Assembly (NCBI RefSeq): GCF_042432825.1 | Contig: NZ_JBHLWN010000043.1 | Span: 1 to 61,430 of the forward strand | Direction of reading: 5' to 3' | DNA from: Gordoniibacillus chartarius | GTDB taxonomy: Bacteria; Bacillota; Bacilli; Paenibacillales; NBRC-103111 | DNA: 61,430 nucleotides | In this document: piece by piece, positions 8,989-16,642 of the stretch | Numbering within the stretch: the stretch's first letter is position 1 | Layout of the letters: each line of letters begins with the position of its first letter | Translations under genes and position numbers: made by a program | The notes under the pieces: generated by a model | Databases searched by the model: none | What the model was told of the DNA's origin: nothing | Seen by the model: the letters and a program-made list of their open reading frames with translations, nothing else

Positions 8989-9001
8989 TCAGATAACCTG
9001 A
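8989..9001 (+). promoter_or_regulatory. candidate GntR-family (LutR-like) operator
   Basis: TCAG-ATAAC-CTGA is an inverted repeat in the lut leader, about 44 bases after the -10. In Bacillus subtilis the lut operon is repressed by the FadR-type GntR protein LutR; no lutR gene is in this window. The match is structural only. Confidence 0.35.
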
Positions 9002-9045
9002 TCACATGATATGAAGGTAGAGCCGAAAGTGAGGAGAGTTATTTT

Positions 9046-9762
9046 ATGAGAGTATCGTTATTTGTTACTTGTTTAGTCGACATGTTCCAGACCAATGTCG
9101 GAAAATCCACCGTGGAATTGCTGGAACGCTTAGGCTGCGAAGTCGAATTTCCGGAATCCCAGGTATGCTGCGGACAGCCCGCCTACAACAGCGGATATGT
9201 CAAAGACACGATCGACGTCGCCAAAAATATGATCCGCACTTTTGAACATGCCGAATATGTAGTAACTCCCTCCGGTTCCTGTGCGACCATGTTCGTTGAG
9301 TATCCTCATCTATTTGAGGGAGATCCGGAATGGAAGAAGCGCGCTGAAGCCTTGGCCAATAAAACCTATGAACTCACGCAATTCATCGTCGAAGTGCTTA
9401 AAGTAACCGATGTAGGGGCCAAATTGCCCGGAAAAGCGACGTACCATACTTCTTGTCATATGACCCGTTTGTTGGGCGTCAAGGATGCTCCTTTTGCTCT
9501 GCTGAATCAAGTGAAAGGTTTAGAGGTTGTACCGCTTCCCAATGCCCAAAACTGCTGCGGCTTCGGAGGCACGTTCTCTGTGAAGATGACCCCGATCTCC
9601 GAGCAAATGGTGGATGAGAAAGTGGAATGTGTGATGAAGACGGATGCCGACTATTTGATCGGCGCGGACTGCGGATGCCTGCTGAATATCGGCGGTCGAT
9701 CGGAACGGCTCGGGAAGAACGTGAAAGTCATGCATATTGCCGAAGTCCTGAACAGCAGATAA
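9046..9762 (+). CDS. lutA: LutA, L-lactate utilisation iron-sulfur oxidoreductase subunit
   Basis: First gene of the lutABC operon, which converts L-lactate to pyruvate and supports growth on lactate. The protein (238 residues) has the two cysteine-rich CCG domains of the family: CCGQPAYNSG near residue 40 and CCGFGGTFS near residue 170, each with partner cysteines (LVTCL-like N-terminal Cys, SGSCATM, SCHMTR, ADCGCLLN). Length and order match LutA (YvfV/YvbY-type). GAGGAG sits before the ATG at 9046. lutB follows after 14 bases. Confidence 0.94.
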   Translation: MRVSLFVTCLVDMFQTNVGKSTVELLERLGCEVEFPESQVCCGQPAYNSGYVKDTIDVAKNMIRTFEHAEYVVTPSGSCATMFVEYPHLFEGDPEWKKRAEALANKTYELTQFIVEVLKVTDVGAKLPGKATYHTSCHMTRLLGVKDAPFALLNQVKGLEVVPLPNAQNCCGFGGTFSVKMTPISEQMVDEKVECVMKTDADYLIGADCGCLLNIGGRSERLGKNVKVMHIAEVLNSR

Positions 9763-9776
9763 GGAGAATGTAAACC

Positions 9777-11198
9777 ATGTCCATGAAAACAAGTGAAAAG
9801 AAGTTTAAAGAACGGATGGATGACGGGATTCATGACGAGGTGATGCGCCGCTCGGTATCGTCCGCACAAGAGCGGCTTTTTACGCGGAAATTGACGGCAG
9901 CCGAAGAGCTTGGTAACTGGGAGCAGTGGCGCGACCTCGGCGAACAGATCCGTCAGCATACGCTAGAGAACCTGGATTATTATTTGATGCAGCTCAGCGA
10001 TAATGTTGCCAAGCGAGGAGGCCATGTCTTTTTCGCCAAGACGAAAGAGGAAGCCGCGCAATATATTCAGGAAGTTGCGGAACGAAAGCAAGCGAAGAAG
10101 GTCGTGAAATCGAAATCGATGGTCACGGAAGAAATCAATATGAATCAGGCGCTGGAAGCGATCGGCTGTGAGGTTGTGGAAAGCGATCTTGGCGAATATA
10201 TTCTTCAGATCGATGATCATGACCCGCCTTCACACATTGTTGCTCCTGCACTTCATAAGAATAAGGAACAAATCCGTGACGTATTTAAGGAAAAGCTGGG
10301 GTACGGGAAAACCGAGGATCCTTATGAAATGACGAAGTTTGTTCGTAACATCTTGCGCGAGAAATTCATGGAGGCGGAGATCGGGGTTACGGGCTGCAAT
10401 TTCGCGGTGGCGAATACGGGTTCGCTTTGCTTGGTGACCAATGAAGGGAACGCGGATCTTGTCATGGCGATTCCGAAAACCCAGATTGCCGTTATGGGAA
10501 TGGAACGTCTCGTGCCTACAATGGAAGAGCTGGATGTTCTGGTCGGTCTGTTGTGCCGCAGTGCGGTAGGCCAGAAACTGACCAGTTATATTACGGTTGC
10601 CGGTCCTATCGCCGAAGGAGAAGGAGATGGGCCGGAGGAGTTTCATTTAGTCATCGTGGACAATGGCCGGTCCGAGATCCTGGGATCGGAGTTCAGATCC
10701 GTTCTGCAATGCATTCGCTGCGCGGCATGCATTAACGTCTGTCCGGTTTATCGCCATATCGGAGGACATTCGTATGGTTCCATTTATCCGGGTCCTATTG
10801 GTGCGGTATTAACTCCGCTCCTGGGCGGCTATGACGATTATAAAGAGCTGCCGTATGCCTCGAGCTTATGCGGAGCGTGTACGGAGGCTTGCCCGGTAAA
10901 AATTCCGCTTCATAATTTGCTGCTCAAGCATCGCCAAGTGATTGTAGAAAAAGAAGGCCGTGCGCCTTTAGCGGAAAAATTGGCGATGAAAATGTTTAGT
11001 ATGGGCGCGTCTTCCGCGGCCATGTACCGCATGGGCTCCAAGCTTGCACCTTCGGCACTGAGTCCCTTTACATCGGGCGACCGCGTCTCCAAAGGGGTAG
11101 GACCCTTGAAAAACTGGACGGAAATTCGGGAGTTCCCCGCACCGAGTAAAGAAAGATTCCGGGATTGGTTTAAAAATCATAACCAAGGGGGAGAGTAA
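9777..11198 (+). CDS. lutB: LutB, L-lactate utilisation iron-sulfur protein
   Basis: The 473-residue electron-transfer subunit of the LutABC complex. The N-terminal two thirds form a LUD domain (for example KSMVTEEINMN and TGCNFAVANTGSL). Two 4Fe-4S ferredoxin clusters follow: CIRCAACINVCPVYR near residue 312 and CGACTEACPVKIP near residue 365. The ATG at 9777 follows AAGGAG with normal spacing, and lutC starts two bases after the stop. Gene order and sizes are the classical lutABC arrangement. Confidence 0.95.
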   Translation: MSMKTSEKKFKERMDDGIHDEVMRRSVSSAQERLFTRKLTAAEELGNWEQWRDLGEQIRQHTLENLDYYLMQLSDNVAKRGGHVFFAKTKEEAAQYIQEVAERKQAKKVVKSKSMVTEEINMNQALEAIGCEVVESDLGEYILQIDDHDPPSHIVAPALHKNKEQIRDVFKEKLGYGKTEDPYEMTKFVRNILREKFMEAEIGVTGCNFAVANTGSLCLVTNEGNADLVMAIPKTQIAVMGMERLVPTMEELDVLVGLLCRSAVGQKLTSYITVAGPIAEGEGDGPEEFHLVIVDNGRSEILGSEFRSVLQCIRCAACINVCPVYRHIGGHSYGSIYPGPIGAVLTPLLGGYDDYKELPYASSLCGACTEACPVKIPLHNLLLKHRQVIVEKEGRAPLAEKLAMKMFSMGASSAAMYRMGSKLAPSALSPFTSGDRVSKGVGPLKNWTEIREFPAPSKERFRDWFKNHNQGGE

Positions 11199-11200
11199 TC

Positions 11201-11911
11201 ATGCCGGGGACAATCCAGAATAGAGATTCCTTTCTAAACGATATAGCAAGCAAGCTTGGGCGTGAACGGAAGACAAGCGGTGTCACGCGCCCCGAATGGA
11301 AGCATGACGTCAACTGGGACGTCCTTGCGAACTGCAGCAGCGATGAACTTGTGGAAGTGTTTAAGCAGCACTGTAACAAGATTCATACGACGGTTATTGA
11401 AACCTCTAAAGCCCAATTGTCCGAAGTTCTCAAGCAGCTTGTTGCCGATAATGGCGGCGGGCCGGTTATTGCTTCTCAAGATCCGCGATTTGAAGAATAT
11501 GGCTTAACAGCGCTGCTTCAGCAGGAATGGCCGGAAGAAAATATTGATGTTTATCAATGGGATGCAGCGAAGAAGGAAGAGAACTTTCACATTGCGGAAA
11601 AGGCCAATTTCGGCATTGTATTTAGCGATTATACGCTGGCGGAATCCGGAACGATCGTGGTTAAGACCCGGGAAGGACAGGGGCGTGCGCTTCATTTCTT
11701 GCCAACCATCTATGTAGCGATAATCCCGCGGGAGACGATTGTGCCTCGTATCACTCAGGCAGTCCATGACATGAATAAGCAGGTTGAGTTGGGGAATGCA
11801 GTTCCCTCATGCATAAACTTTATTTCGGGACCGAGTAATTCCGCGGATATCGAAATGAATCTCGTCGTAGGAGTTCATGGGCCGCTAAAAGCGTTTTACC
11901 TTATTGTTTAA
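11201..11911 (+). CDS. lutC: LutC, L-lactate utilisation LUD-domain protein
   Basis: A 236-residue LUD-domain protein, third subunit needed for lactate oxidation. Family hallmarks are visible in DYTLAESGTIVVKT, GRALHFLPTIYVAII and the C-terminal SGPSNSADIEMNLVVGVHGP. It starts at ATG 11201 behind a GGGGGAG ribosome site overlapping the end of lutB. A terminator-like hairpin closes the operon. Confidence 0.94.
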   Translation: MPGTIQNRDSFLNDIASKLGRERKTSGVTRPEWKHDVNWDVLANCSSDELVEVFKQHCNKIHTTVIETSKAQLSEVLKQLVADNGGGPVIASQDPRFEEYGLTALLQQEWPEENIDVYQWDAAKKEENFHIAEKANFGIVFSDYTLAESGTIVVKTREGQGRALHFLPTIYVAIIPRETIVPRITQAVHDMNKQVELGNAVPSCINFISGPSNSADIEMNLVVGVHGPLKAFYLIV

Positions 11912-11928
11912 TAGCTAATCGCGATTAC

Positions 11929-11965
11929 AGAGGCATGCTTTCCTTGTCGGAGGGCATGTCTTTGT
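11929..11965 (+). terminator. terminator-like hairpin after lutC
   Basis: AGAGGCATGC (11929-11938) can pair with GCATGTCTTT (11954-11963) using two G-T wobbles; CCT/AGG inside the loop can extend it. The tail is only moderately T-rich. Confidence 0.55.
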
Positions 11966-12064
11966 GCCGTTCGGTTGAAAAAACGAATGTATCCAAACTT
12001 TACAGCCATGAGTTAACGTTCAGGAGCTACAATAGGAGAAAAAGCTGAAAGAGGAGATGTTTCG

Positions 12065-12613
12065 ATGCGCGCGGACCACAGGGGAATCGTTTTGATCACC
12101 GGAATTATGGCCAGCGGAAAGTCGACGGTGGCGCAGCTGCTTTCCGAACGGTTCAAGCAGTCAGTCCACATCCGGGGGGATCTGTTTCGGAGAATGATCG
12201 TCAACAACAGGAAGGAGGTACGGCCGGAAGCGGAACAGGAGGAGCTGGATCAGCTTCGTCTCCGGTATCGGTTAGCCGCACATTGTGCGGATGCTTACTG
12301 CGAAGCAGGCTTCACCGTCGTTGTTCAGGACGTTGTGATAGGCCCGATGTTGAACGATTTTATTGCCGCAGTTCATCAACGCCCTCTGTATGTCGTGGTC
12401 CTTTGTCCCCGTCCGTCTGTTGTCGATTCCAGGGAAGCTTCCCGCCCTAAGAAAGGGTACGGCATCTGGACTGTCGAAGGCTTGGACAGCGTGCTGCGAA
12501 ACGAGACGCCCCGAATCGGGATGTGGCTGGACTCATCGGAGTTAACTCCGGAAGAAACCGTCCACCGCATCTGGACGGAAATGCAGGAGAAGGCGCTGAT
12601 CGAATCGATGTAA
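12065..12613 (+). CDS. P-loop small-molecule kinase / phosphotransferase (AAA_33-like)
   Basis: A 182-residue nucleotide-binding protein with Walker A GIMASGKSTVA near residue 14 and a RGDLFRRM segment typical of AAA_33, zeta-toxin and chloramphenicol-phosphotransferase-like kinases. A second acidic strand is VVVQDVVIGPM. It probably phosphorylates a small molecule; the substrate is unknown. ATG 12065 follows AGAGGAG. The FGE gene begins 65 bases downstream on the same strand, so co-transcription is possible. I would not assign a resistance role from sequence alone. Confidence 0.75.
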   Translation: MRADHRGIVLITGIMASGKSTVAQLLSERFKQSVHIRGDLFRRMIVNNRKEVRPEAEQEELDQLRLRYRLAAHCADAYCEAGFTVVVQDVVIGPMLNDFIAAVHQRPLYVVVLCPRPSVVDSREASRPKKGYGIWTVEGLDSVLRNETPRIGMWLDSSELTPEETVHRIWTEMQEKALIESM

Positions 12614-12678
12614 AGACGAAAGCGCACGGTTCTTGTATACTAAGAAGCAATATCAGATTGAAATAAGGTGGAGTACAG

Positions 12679-13662
12679 ATGGATAGGATCGACAAACCGT
12701 GCTGTGCAGCGAGAAGAACTGCAGCCGAACAAACAGCCGTGCAGCGGCAGCTCCCATTGGCGATGCGCAGTAAAGATCCGCTTGAAGGCATGGTATATAT
12801 CCCCGGCGGGACGTTCCTGATGGGCACCGATGATGAGGAGGGCTTTCCGAATGACGGGGAGGGCCCGGTCCACCAAGTGACCTTACAGCCCTTCTATATC
12901 GATCCTTGTGCCGTCACGAACCGCGAATTTGCCGCATTCGTCGAGGAAACCGGGTACAAGACGGATGCGGAAACGTACGGCTGGTCGTTCGTGTTCCATC
13001 TGTTCGTCTCTTCGTCCGTTGGGGAGCGGGTGACTTCCGTCGTGGAAGGGTCTCCCTGGTGGTGGAACGTGGAAGGGGCGTACTGGAAGCAGCCGGAGGG
13101 CCCGGATTCTCATCTCGACGGAAGGATGGATCACCCGGTCGTTCATGTCTCGTGGAACGACGCGGCGGCGTACTGCCGATGGGCGGGCAAACGCCTGCTT
13201 ACGGAAGCCGAATGGGAATTTGCCGCGCGCGGTGGGCTTGTGCAGAAACGGTATCCATGGGGCGATCTGTTGAAGCCGGACGGCGAGCACCGCTGCAACA
13301 TTTGGCAGGGCAAGTTTCCGGTGAAAAACAGCTTGAGCGACGGCTACGCCGGTACGGCTCCCGTCCGCACCTATGAACCGAATGGGTTCGGTCTGTACAA
13401 TATGTCGGGGAACGTGTGGGAGTGGTGCGCCGACTGGTTCTCGAAGACCTATTACGCCGAATCGCCGGAGAGCGACCCGAAGGGCCCGAGCGCAGGGCAG
13501 TCGCGGGTCATGCGGGGCGGCTCGTATTTGTGCCATAAGTCGTACTGCAATCGGTATCGGGTCGCGGCGCGAAGCTCCAATACCCCGGACAGCTCCACCG
13601 GGAACATCGGGTTCCGCTGTGCCGCGGACGTTCCGTCCGAACGATCGACGCCTGAAAAATAA
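12679..13662 (+). CDS. formylglycine-generating enzyme (sulfatase activator)
   Basis: A 327-residue FGE/SUMF1-type copper oxidase that converts the cysteine of a sulfatase CxPxR motif to formylglycine. The FGE-sulfatase domain runs through nearly the whole protein: GMVYIPGGTFLMGT, VSWNDAAAYCRWAGKRL, EWEFAARGG, NVWEWCADW. The key evidence is MRGGSYLCHKSYCNRYR, with Cys285 and Cys290 spaced five apart like the two active-site cysteines of human FGE, and the NTPDSS segment after it. Many FGE-fold proteins (EgtB, non-enzymatic lectins) lack this pair, so this one is likely a true activator. A matching sulfatase (Cys55 in CGPAR) is encoded at 18148. The ATG at 12679 follows AAGGTGG. Confidence 0.92.
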   Translation: MDRIDKPCCAARRTAAEQTAVQRQLPLAMRSKDPLEGMVYIPGGTFLMGTDDEEGFPNDGEGPVHQVTLQPFYIDPCAVTNREFAAFVEETGYKTDAETYGWSFVFHLFVSSSVGERVTSVVEGSPWWWNVEGAYWKQPEGPDSHLDGRMDHPVVHVSWNDAAAYCRWAGKRLLTEAEWEFAARGGLVQKRYPWGDLLKPDGEHRCNIWQGKFPVKNSLSDGYAGTAPVRTYEPNGFGLYNMSGNVWEWCADWFSKTYYAESPESDPKGPSAGQSRVMRGGSYLCHKSYCNRYRVAARSSNTPDSSTGNIGFRCAADVPSERSTPEK

Positions 13663-13665
13663 AGG

Positions 13666-13694
13666 TTGACGGCTTCAGTCGGACTTGCTACAAT
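13666..13694 (+). promoter_or_regulatory. sigma-A promoter of leader A / importer operon
   Basis: TTGACG (13666-13671) and TACAAT (13689-13694) lie exactly 17 bases apart, starting four bases after the FGE stop. The second leader (19666) has the same TTGACG-N17 arrangement. Confidence 0.82.
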
Positions 13695-13796
13695 AAATCC
13701 AATTAAACAGCTAGGAATTAAGGCATTATCGAATAGCCTTGTTGACCGGCCAACCGGAGACACGCGAAGCAATCAGCGCGTAGTCTCCTTTTTTTT
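13695..13796 (+). ncRNA. leader RNA A: candidate transcription attenuator, family not recognised
   Basis: A roughly 100-base structured 5' leader before the LacI/importer/sulfatase operon. Elements in order: AAATCC, TAAACA, TAGGAATT (13712-13719), a hairpin AAGGC/GCCTT (13720-13724 with 13736-13740, 11-base loop), the block ACCGGCCAACCGGAGAC (13745-13761) and a terminator. GGAGACACGCG (13756-13766) pairs with CGCGTAGTCTCC (13777-13788, one bulge) and is followed by eight T. The terminator's 5' arm lies inside the conserved block, as expected for an attenuator. Leader B at 19707 shares all elements and has a compensatory-changed stem. I know of no matching riboswitch or antiterminator site. 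Confidence 0.72.
13756..13796 (+). terminator. intrinsic terminator inside leader A
   Basis: An 11-bp stem with one bulged A, a 10-base loop and eight T residues (13789-13796), 80 bases before the LacI start. Its position between promoter and first gene means it must be regulated or leaky. Confidence 0.88.
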
Positions 13797-13875
13797 ATGT
13801 CTTTTTCGGTACTGTACCGGAAAAGTTTCGAAGAAGGGGGAGGCATGAGCCGATTTCAGGAAAGGAGGCATGGCG

Positions 13876-14865
13876 GTGAATATACGCAAAATCGCCGAGC
13901 TGTGCGGCGTCTCCGTCTCGACGGTATCGCGCATCTTGAACAACAAGCCCGACGTCAACGCCGAAACAAGAAACAAAGTTATTCGGCTGATGAACGAGCA
14001 TGGATTTCAGCCGACAATCGTGGCGAACCGTCAGGACACGATTGGGGTCATTACGCCGACGATTTCATTCCCGGAATATATGGGCGAATTGATGAACGGC
14101 ATGATGGAAACCGCTTATTCGCTCGATATGCTTCTGACGCTGATTCCTTATGCGGGCAAAGCGCTGAATGAGACGAACGACCTTGCCCACTTTTGCCGTT
14201 CGAACGGGCTGAAGGGGCTGCTCGTCATCAATCCCCCGCTGAATTCGCAGCTGCCGGAAGCGCTTGTCCGAAACCGGATTCCGCACACGATATTGGCGGC
14301 CTCTTATCCGCATACCGAGGTGTCGTGGGTCGATATCGACAATGCGGGCGGCAGCCGGGCTGCGGTGGAGCACCTCATCGCACTCGGTCACCGGCGTATC
14401 GCGCTGTTTCACGCTCCTATTCTTCACCCGTGCGATGTAGACCGGGTACAAGGCTACAATAATGCGTTGAAGGATGCGGGAATTGCGCCTAACCCTGCCT
14501 TGGTATACGAATTGGACGCGGAGGCGGACCGGCTTCATGAAACGCTAAAGAAGGTATGGAAGGAAGAGCGGCCGACAGCGATGTTCTGCACGACTTACCG
14601 GGGGACGCTTGCGGTCAGCTCCGAGCTGCAGCGCTTGGGGATTAAGGTTCCTGACGATGTGTCCGTCGCGGGCTTCGGAGATTACGCGGTGTCGCCGCTG
14701 ATGAATCCTCCGATGACGACGGTTCATCAGCCGATCTCCGGCATCGGGAAAGCGGCGGTGCAGCAATTCGAGCGGCTGCTGCAGCGGGAGTCATACGAGC
14801 CGGTCCAGACGGTGCTGCCGGCCCGGCTCATCGTACGCGATTCCACGAAGGAGGTGAAGATATGA
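13876..14865 (+). CDS. LacI-family transcription regulator
   Basis: A 329-residue sugar-responsive repressor. The N-terminal helix-turn-helix and hinge are IRKIAELCGVSVSTVSRILN and following; the rest is a periplasmic-binding-protein-like effector domain (Peripla_BP_3) with VAGFGDYAVSPLMNPPMTTV near the C-terminus. I choose GTG 13876, seven bases after AAAGGAGG (13861-13868), because the ATG at 13870 is only one base from that ribosome site. The stop overlaps the next permease start, so it is the first gene of the importer/sulfatase operon and probably controls it. I see no clear operator. Confidence 0.92.
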   Translation: MNIRKIAELCGVSVSTVSRILNNKPDVNAETRNKVIRLMNEHGFQPTIVANRQDTIGVITPTISFPEYMGELMNGMMETAYSLDMLLTLIPYAGKALNETNDLAHFCRSNGLKGLLVINPPLNSQLPEALVRNRIPHTILAASYPHTEVSWVDIDNAGGSRAAVEHLIALGHRRIALFHAPILHPCDVDRVQGYNNALKDAGIAPNPALVYELDAEADRLHETLKKVWKEERPTAMFCTTYRGTLAVSSELQRLGIKVPDDVSVAGFGDYAVSPLMNPPMTTVHQPISGIGKAAVQQFERLLQRESYEPVQTVLPARLIVRDSTKEVKI

Positions 14866-15764
14866 GCAGTAACCCGCTGCTTCGCAAAATATGGAAATCT
14901 AAGCATGCCTATTTGTTTCTGCTGCCGGTGTTCGCTGTGCTGGGTACTTTTAAGTACGGGCCGTTTCTGGTTGCGCTGCAGAAATCGCTCTTCGAGTGGA
15001 ATGGAGCGAATATCGACCGGTTCGTCGGTATCGCCAATTTCGTAAGGGTCGCCGGCGATGCATCCTTCCTCGGCTCGATCCGCAATGTGGGGATCCTGGC
15101 CGGGGGCGCACTTGTCGCGCATTTGACGTTTCCATTGCTGGCGGCGCTGCTTGTGTTCCATATTCGACGGAAGCGGCTTGCGGAATGGGCCCGCGTGCTG
15201 TTCATCCTGCCGCTTATCGTTCCGTCCATCGTCGTTATCAAGATTTGGACATGGATTTACGCCGGGCAGAACGGCTTGCTCAACGCGCTGTTGAAGCTGC
15301 TCGGGCTGGGCGGCCTCACGCACAGCTGGCTGGGAGAGAGCGCGACATCGATCTGGGCGCTCGTCTTCTACAACTTCCCGTGGATCGGCGGCATTTATTT
15401 TCTGATCTATTTGGCCGGACTGATGACGATTCCGTCGGAGCTGTTCGAAAGCGGCAGCCTCGACGGGATGAACGTATGGCAGCGGCTCGTTCACCTGGAG
15501 CTGCCGCTGATTCGCAGCCAAGTCCGGCTTGTCGTAATGCTCGTGCTGATCGGCCAGCTGCAAAATTTCGAGCTGCCGCTCATCCTGACCGGCGGCGGTC
15601 CGGGCGAATCGTCGCTGACGCCGGCGCTCTACTTGTACGACCGGGCGTTCACGTTCAACGAGATGGGCTATGCGTCGGCCCTAGGCATCGTGCTGTTCGC
15701 CGCTATTTTGCTGCTGACGATATTCGTCCAGAAGGCGCTCAAGCCGACGGAGACGATGGATTAA
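14862..15764 (+). CDS. sugar ABC transporter permease (MalF/UgpA type)
   Basis: A 300-residue inner-membrane permease of a CUT1-type importer with six predicted helices. The EAA loop that docks the ATPase is visible as ELFESGSLDGMNVWQRLVHL. Translation is coupled to lacI (ATGA overlap at 14862-14865) and has a strong AAGGAGGTG ribosome site. It forms the channel with the product of 15778 and is fed by the lipoprotein of 16643. No ATPase gene is in the operon, as is common in Bacillales where a shared MsmX-type ATPase is used. Confidence 0.93.
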   Translation: MSSNPLLRKIWKSKHAYLFLLPVFAVLGTFKYGPFLVALQKSLFEWNGANIDRFVGIANFVRVAGDASFLGSIRNVGILAGGALVAHLTFPLLAALLVFHIRRKRLAEWARVLFILPLIVPSIVVIKIWTWIYAGQNGLLNALLKLLGLGGLTHSWLGESATSIWALVFYNFPWIGGIYFLIYLAGLMTIPSELFESGSLDGMNVWQRLVHLELPLIRSQVRLVVMLVLIGQLQNFELPLILTGGGPGESSLTPALYLYDRAFTFNEMGYASALGIVLFAAILLLTIFVQKALKPTETMD

Positions 15765-15777
15765 GGAGGGAAGCCTT

Positions 15778-16602
15778 ATGGCAAGCAAAATTACGCTCAA
15801 GGGAACGGTTCATTACGCGGTGCTGGCGCTTCTGCTGCTGGCAACGGTTTATCCCTTCTACATGACAATTATCAATTCATTTAAGCACCGGATGGACTTT
15901 CTGCGAAATTTCTGGGGGCTGCCGCAGCAATATTTTCTCGATAACTATGTCACTGCGGGCGGATACTTGCTGCCGTATATGGCGAATTCGGCGATCGTCA
16001 CGGTCGGGATCGTACTAGTTGTACTCCTCCTGTCGTCCATGGCGGCCTTCTCCTTCGCTGTATATGATTTTCCGGGCAAGGGCTGGCTGTACGTGCTTGT
16101 GATTATGCTGATGATGATTCCCGGGTTCCTGCTGCTCGTGCCGCAATTCGTGCTGGTGAAGTCGCTTGGCCTGCTCAACACCTTTGCCGGACAAATACTG
16201 CCGCCGGCGGCCGTCGGCTCCTCGATGGGGACGATGCTGATCCGGGAGTTTCTCGCCGGCTTGCCGAAGGGGCTGTTTGAATCGGCGGAGCTTGACGGAG
16301 CGGGCCCGTGGAGAGTGTTCGCCAATATGGCGATGCCGCTGGCCAAGCCGATTATGTCCGTCGTCGGAATCCTTTCCGCCATTAACGGCTGGAACAATTA
16401 CATCTGGCCGCTGGTTATCATTTCGGATGAGAGATTCAAACCGGTCATTCTCGTGCTTGGCAAAATATCGGGCACGGTGGAGCAGGGAGTTTCCCTGCAG
16501 CTCGCCGGTTACGTGATCGCCTCGATTCCATTCCTGATCTTGTTTCTGTTTGCCACGAAACCGTTCATCGCGGGATTAACCTCCGGCTCCATGAAGGGGT
16601 AA
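15778..16602 (+). CDS. sugar ABC transporter permease (MalG/UgpE type)
   Basis: The second channel subunit, 274 residues with six membrane spans. The EAA motif is LFESAELDGAGPWRVFANMA. The protein ends in the typical GLTSGSMKG tail of MalG-like permeases. The ribosome site AAGGAGGG sits just before ATG 15778, 13 bases after the first permease's stop. Confidence 0.93.
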   Translation: MASKITLKGTVHYAVLALLLLATVYPFYMTIINSFKHRMDFLRNFWGLPQQYFLDNYVTAGGYLLPYMANSAIVTVGIVLVVLLLSSMAAFSFAVYDFPGKGWLYVLVIMLMMIPGFLLLVPQFVLVKSLGLLNTFAGQILPPAAVGSSMGTMLIREFLAGLPKGLFESAELDGAGPWRVFANMAMPLAKPIMSVVGILSAINGWNNYIWPLVIISDERFKPVILVLGKISGTVEQGVSLQLAGYVIASIPFLILFLFATKPFIAGLTSGSMKG

Positions 16603-16642
16603 CGGAGAACCAACATACATCGTAAAGAGGAGAGAATACGAC

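Noticed and set aside
8727..8996. 89-residue plus-strand open frame
   Set aside because: Overlaps the membrane-protein gene, crosses the terminator and lut promoter, and has no ribosome site.
12679..13662. EgtB-like ergothioneine enzyme instead of FGE
   Set aside because: The Cys285/Cys290 pair and NTPDSS segment match catalytic FGE, and there is no DinB domain or egt partner gene.
13695..13796. T-box, BglG-type RAT or known riboswitch for leader A
   Set aside because: None of the diagnostic motifs (T-box GGTGG bulge, RAT consensus, TPP CUGAGA, guanidine ACGR) is present.
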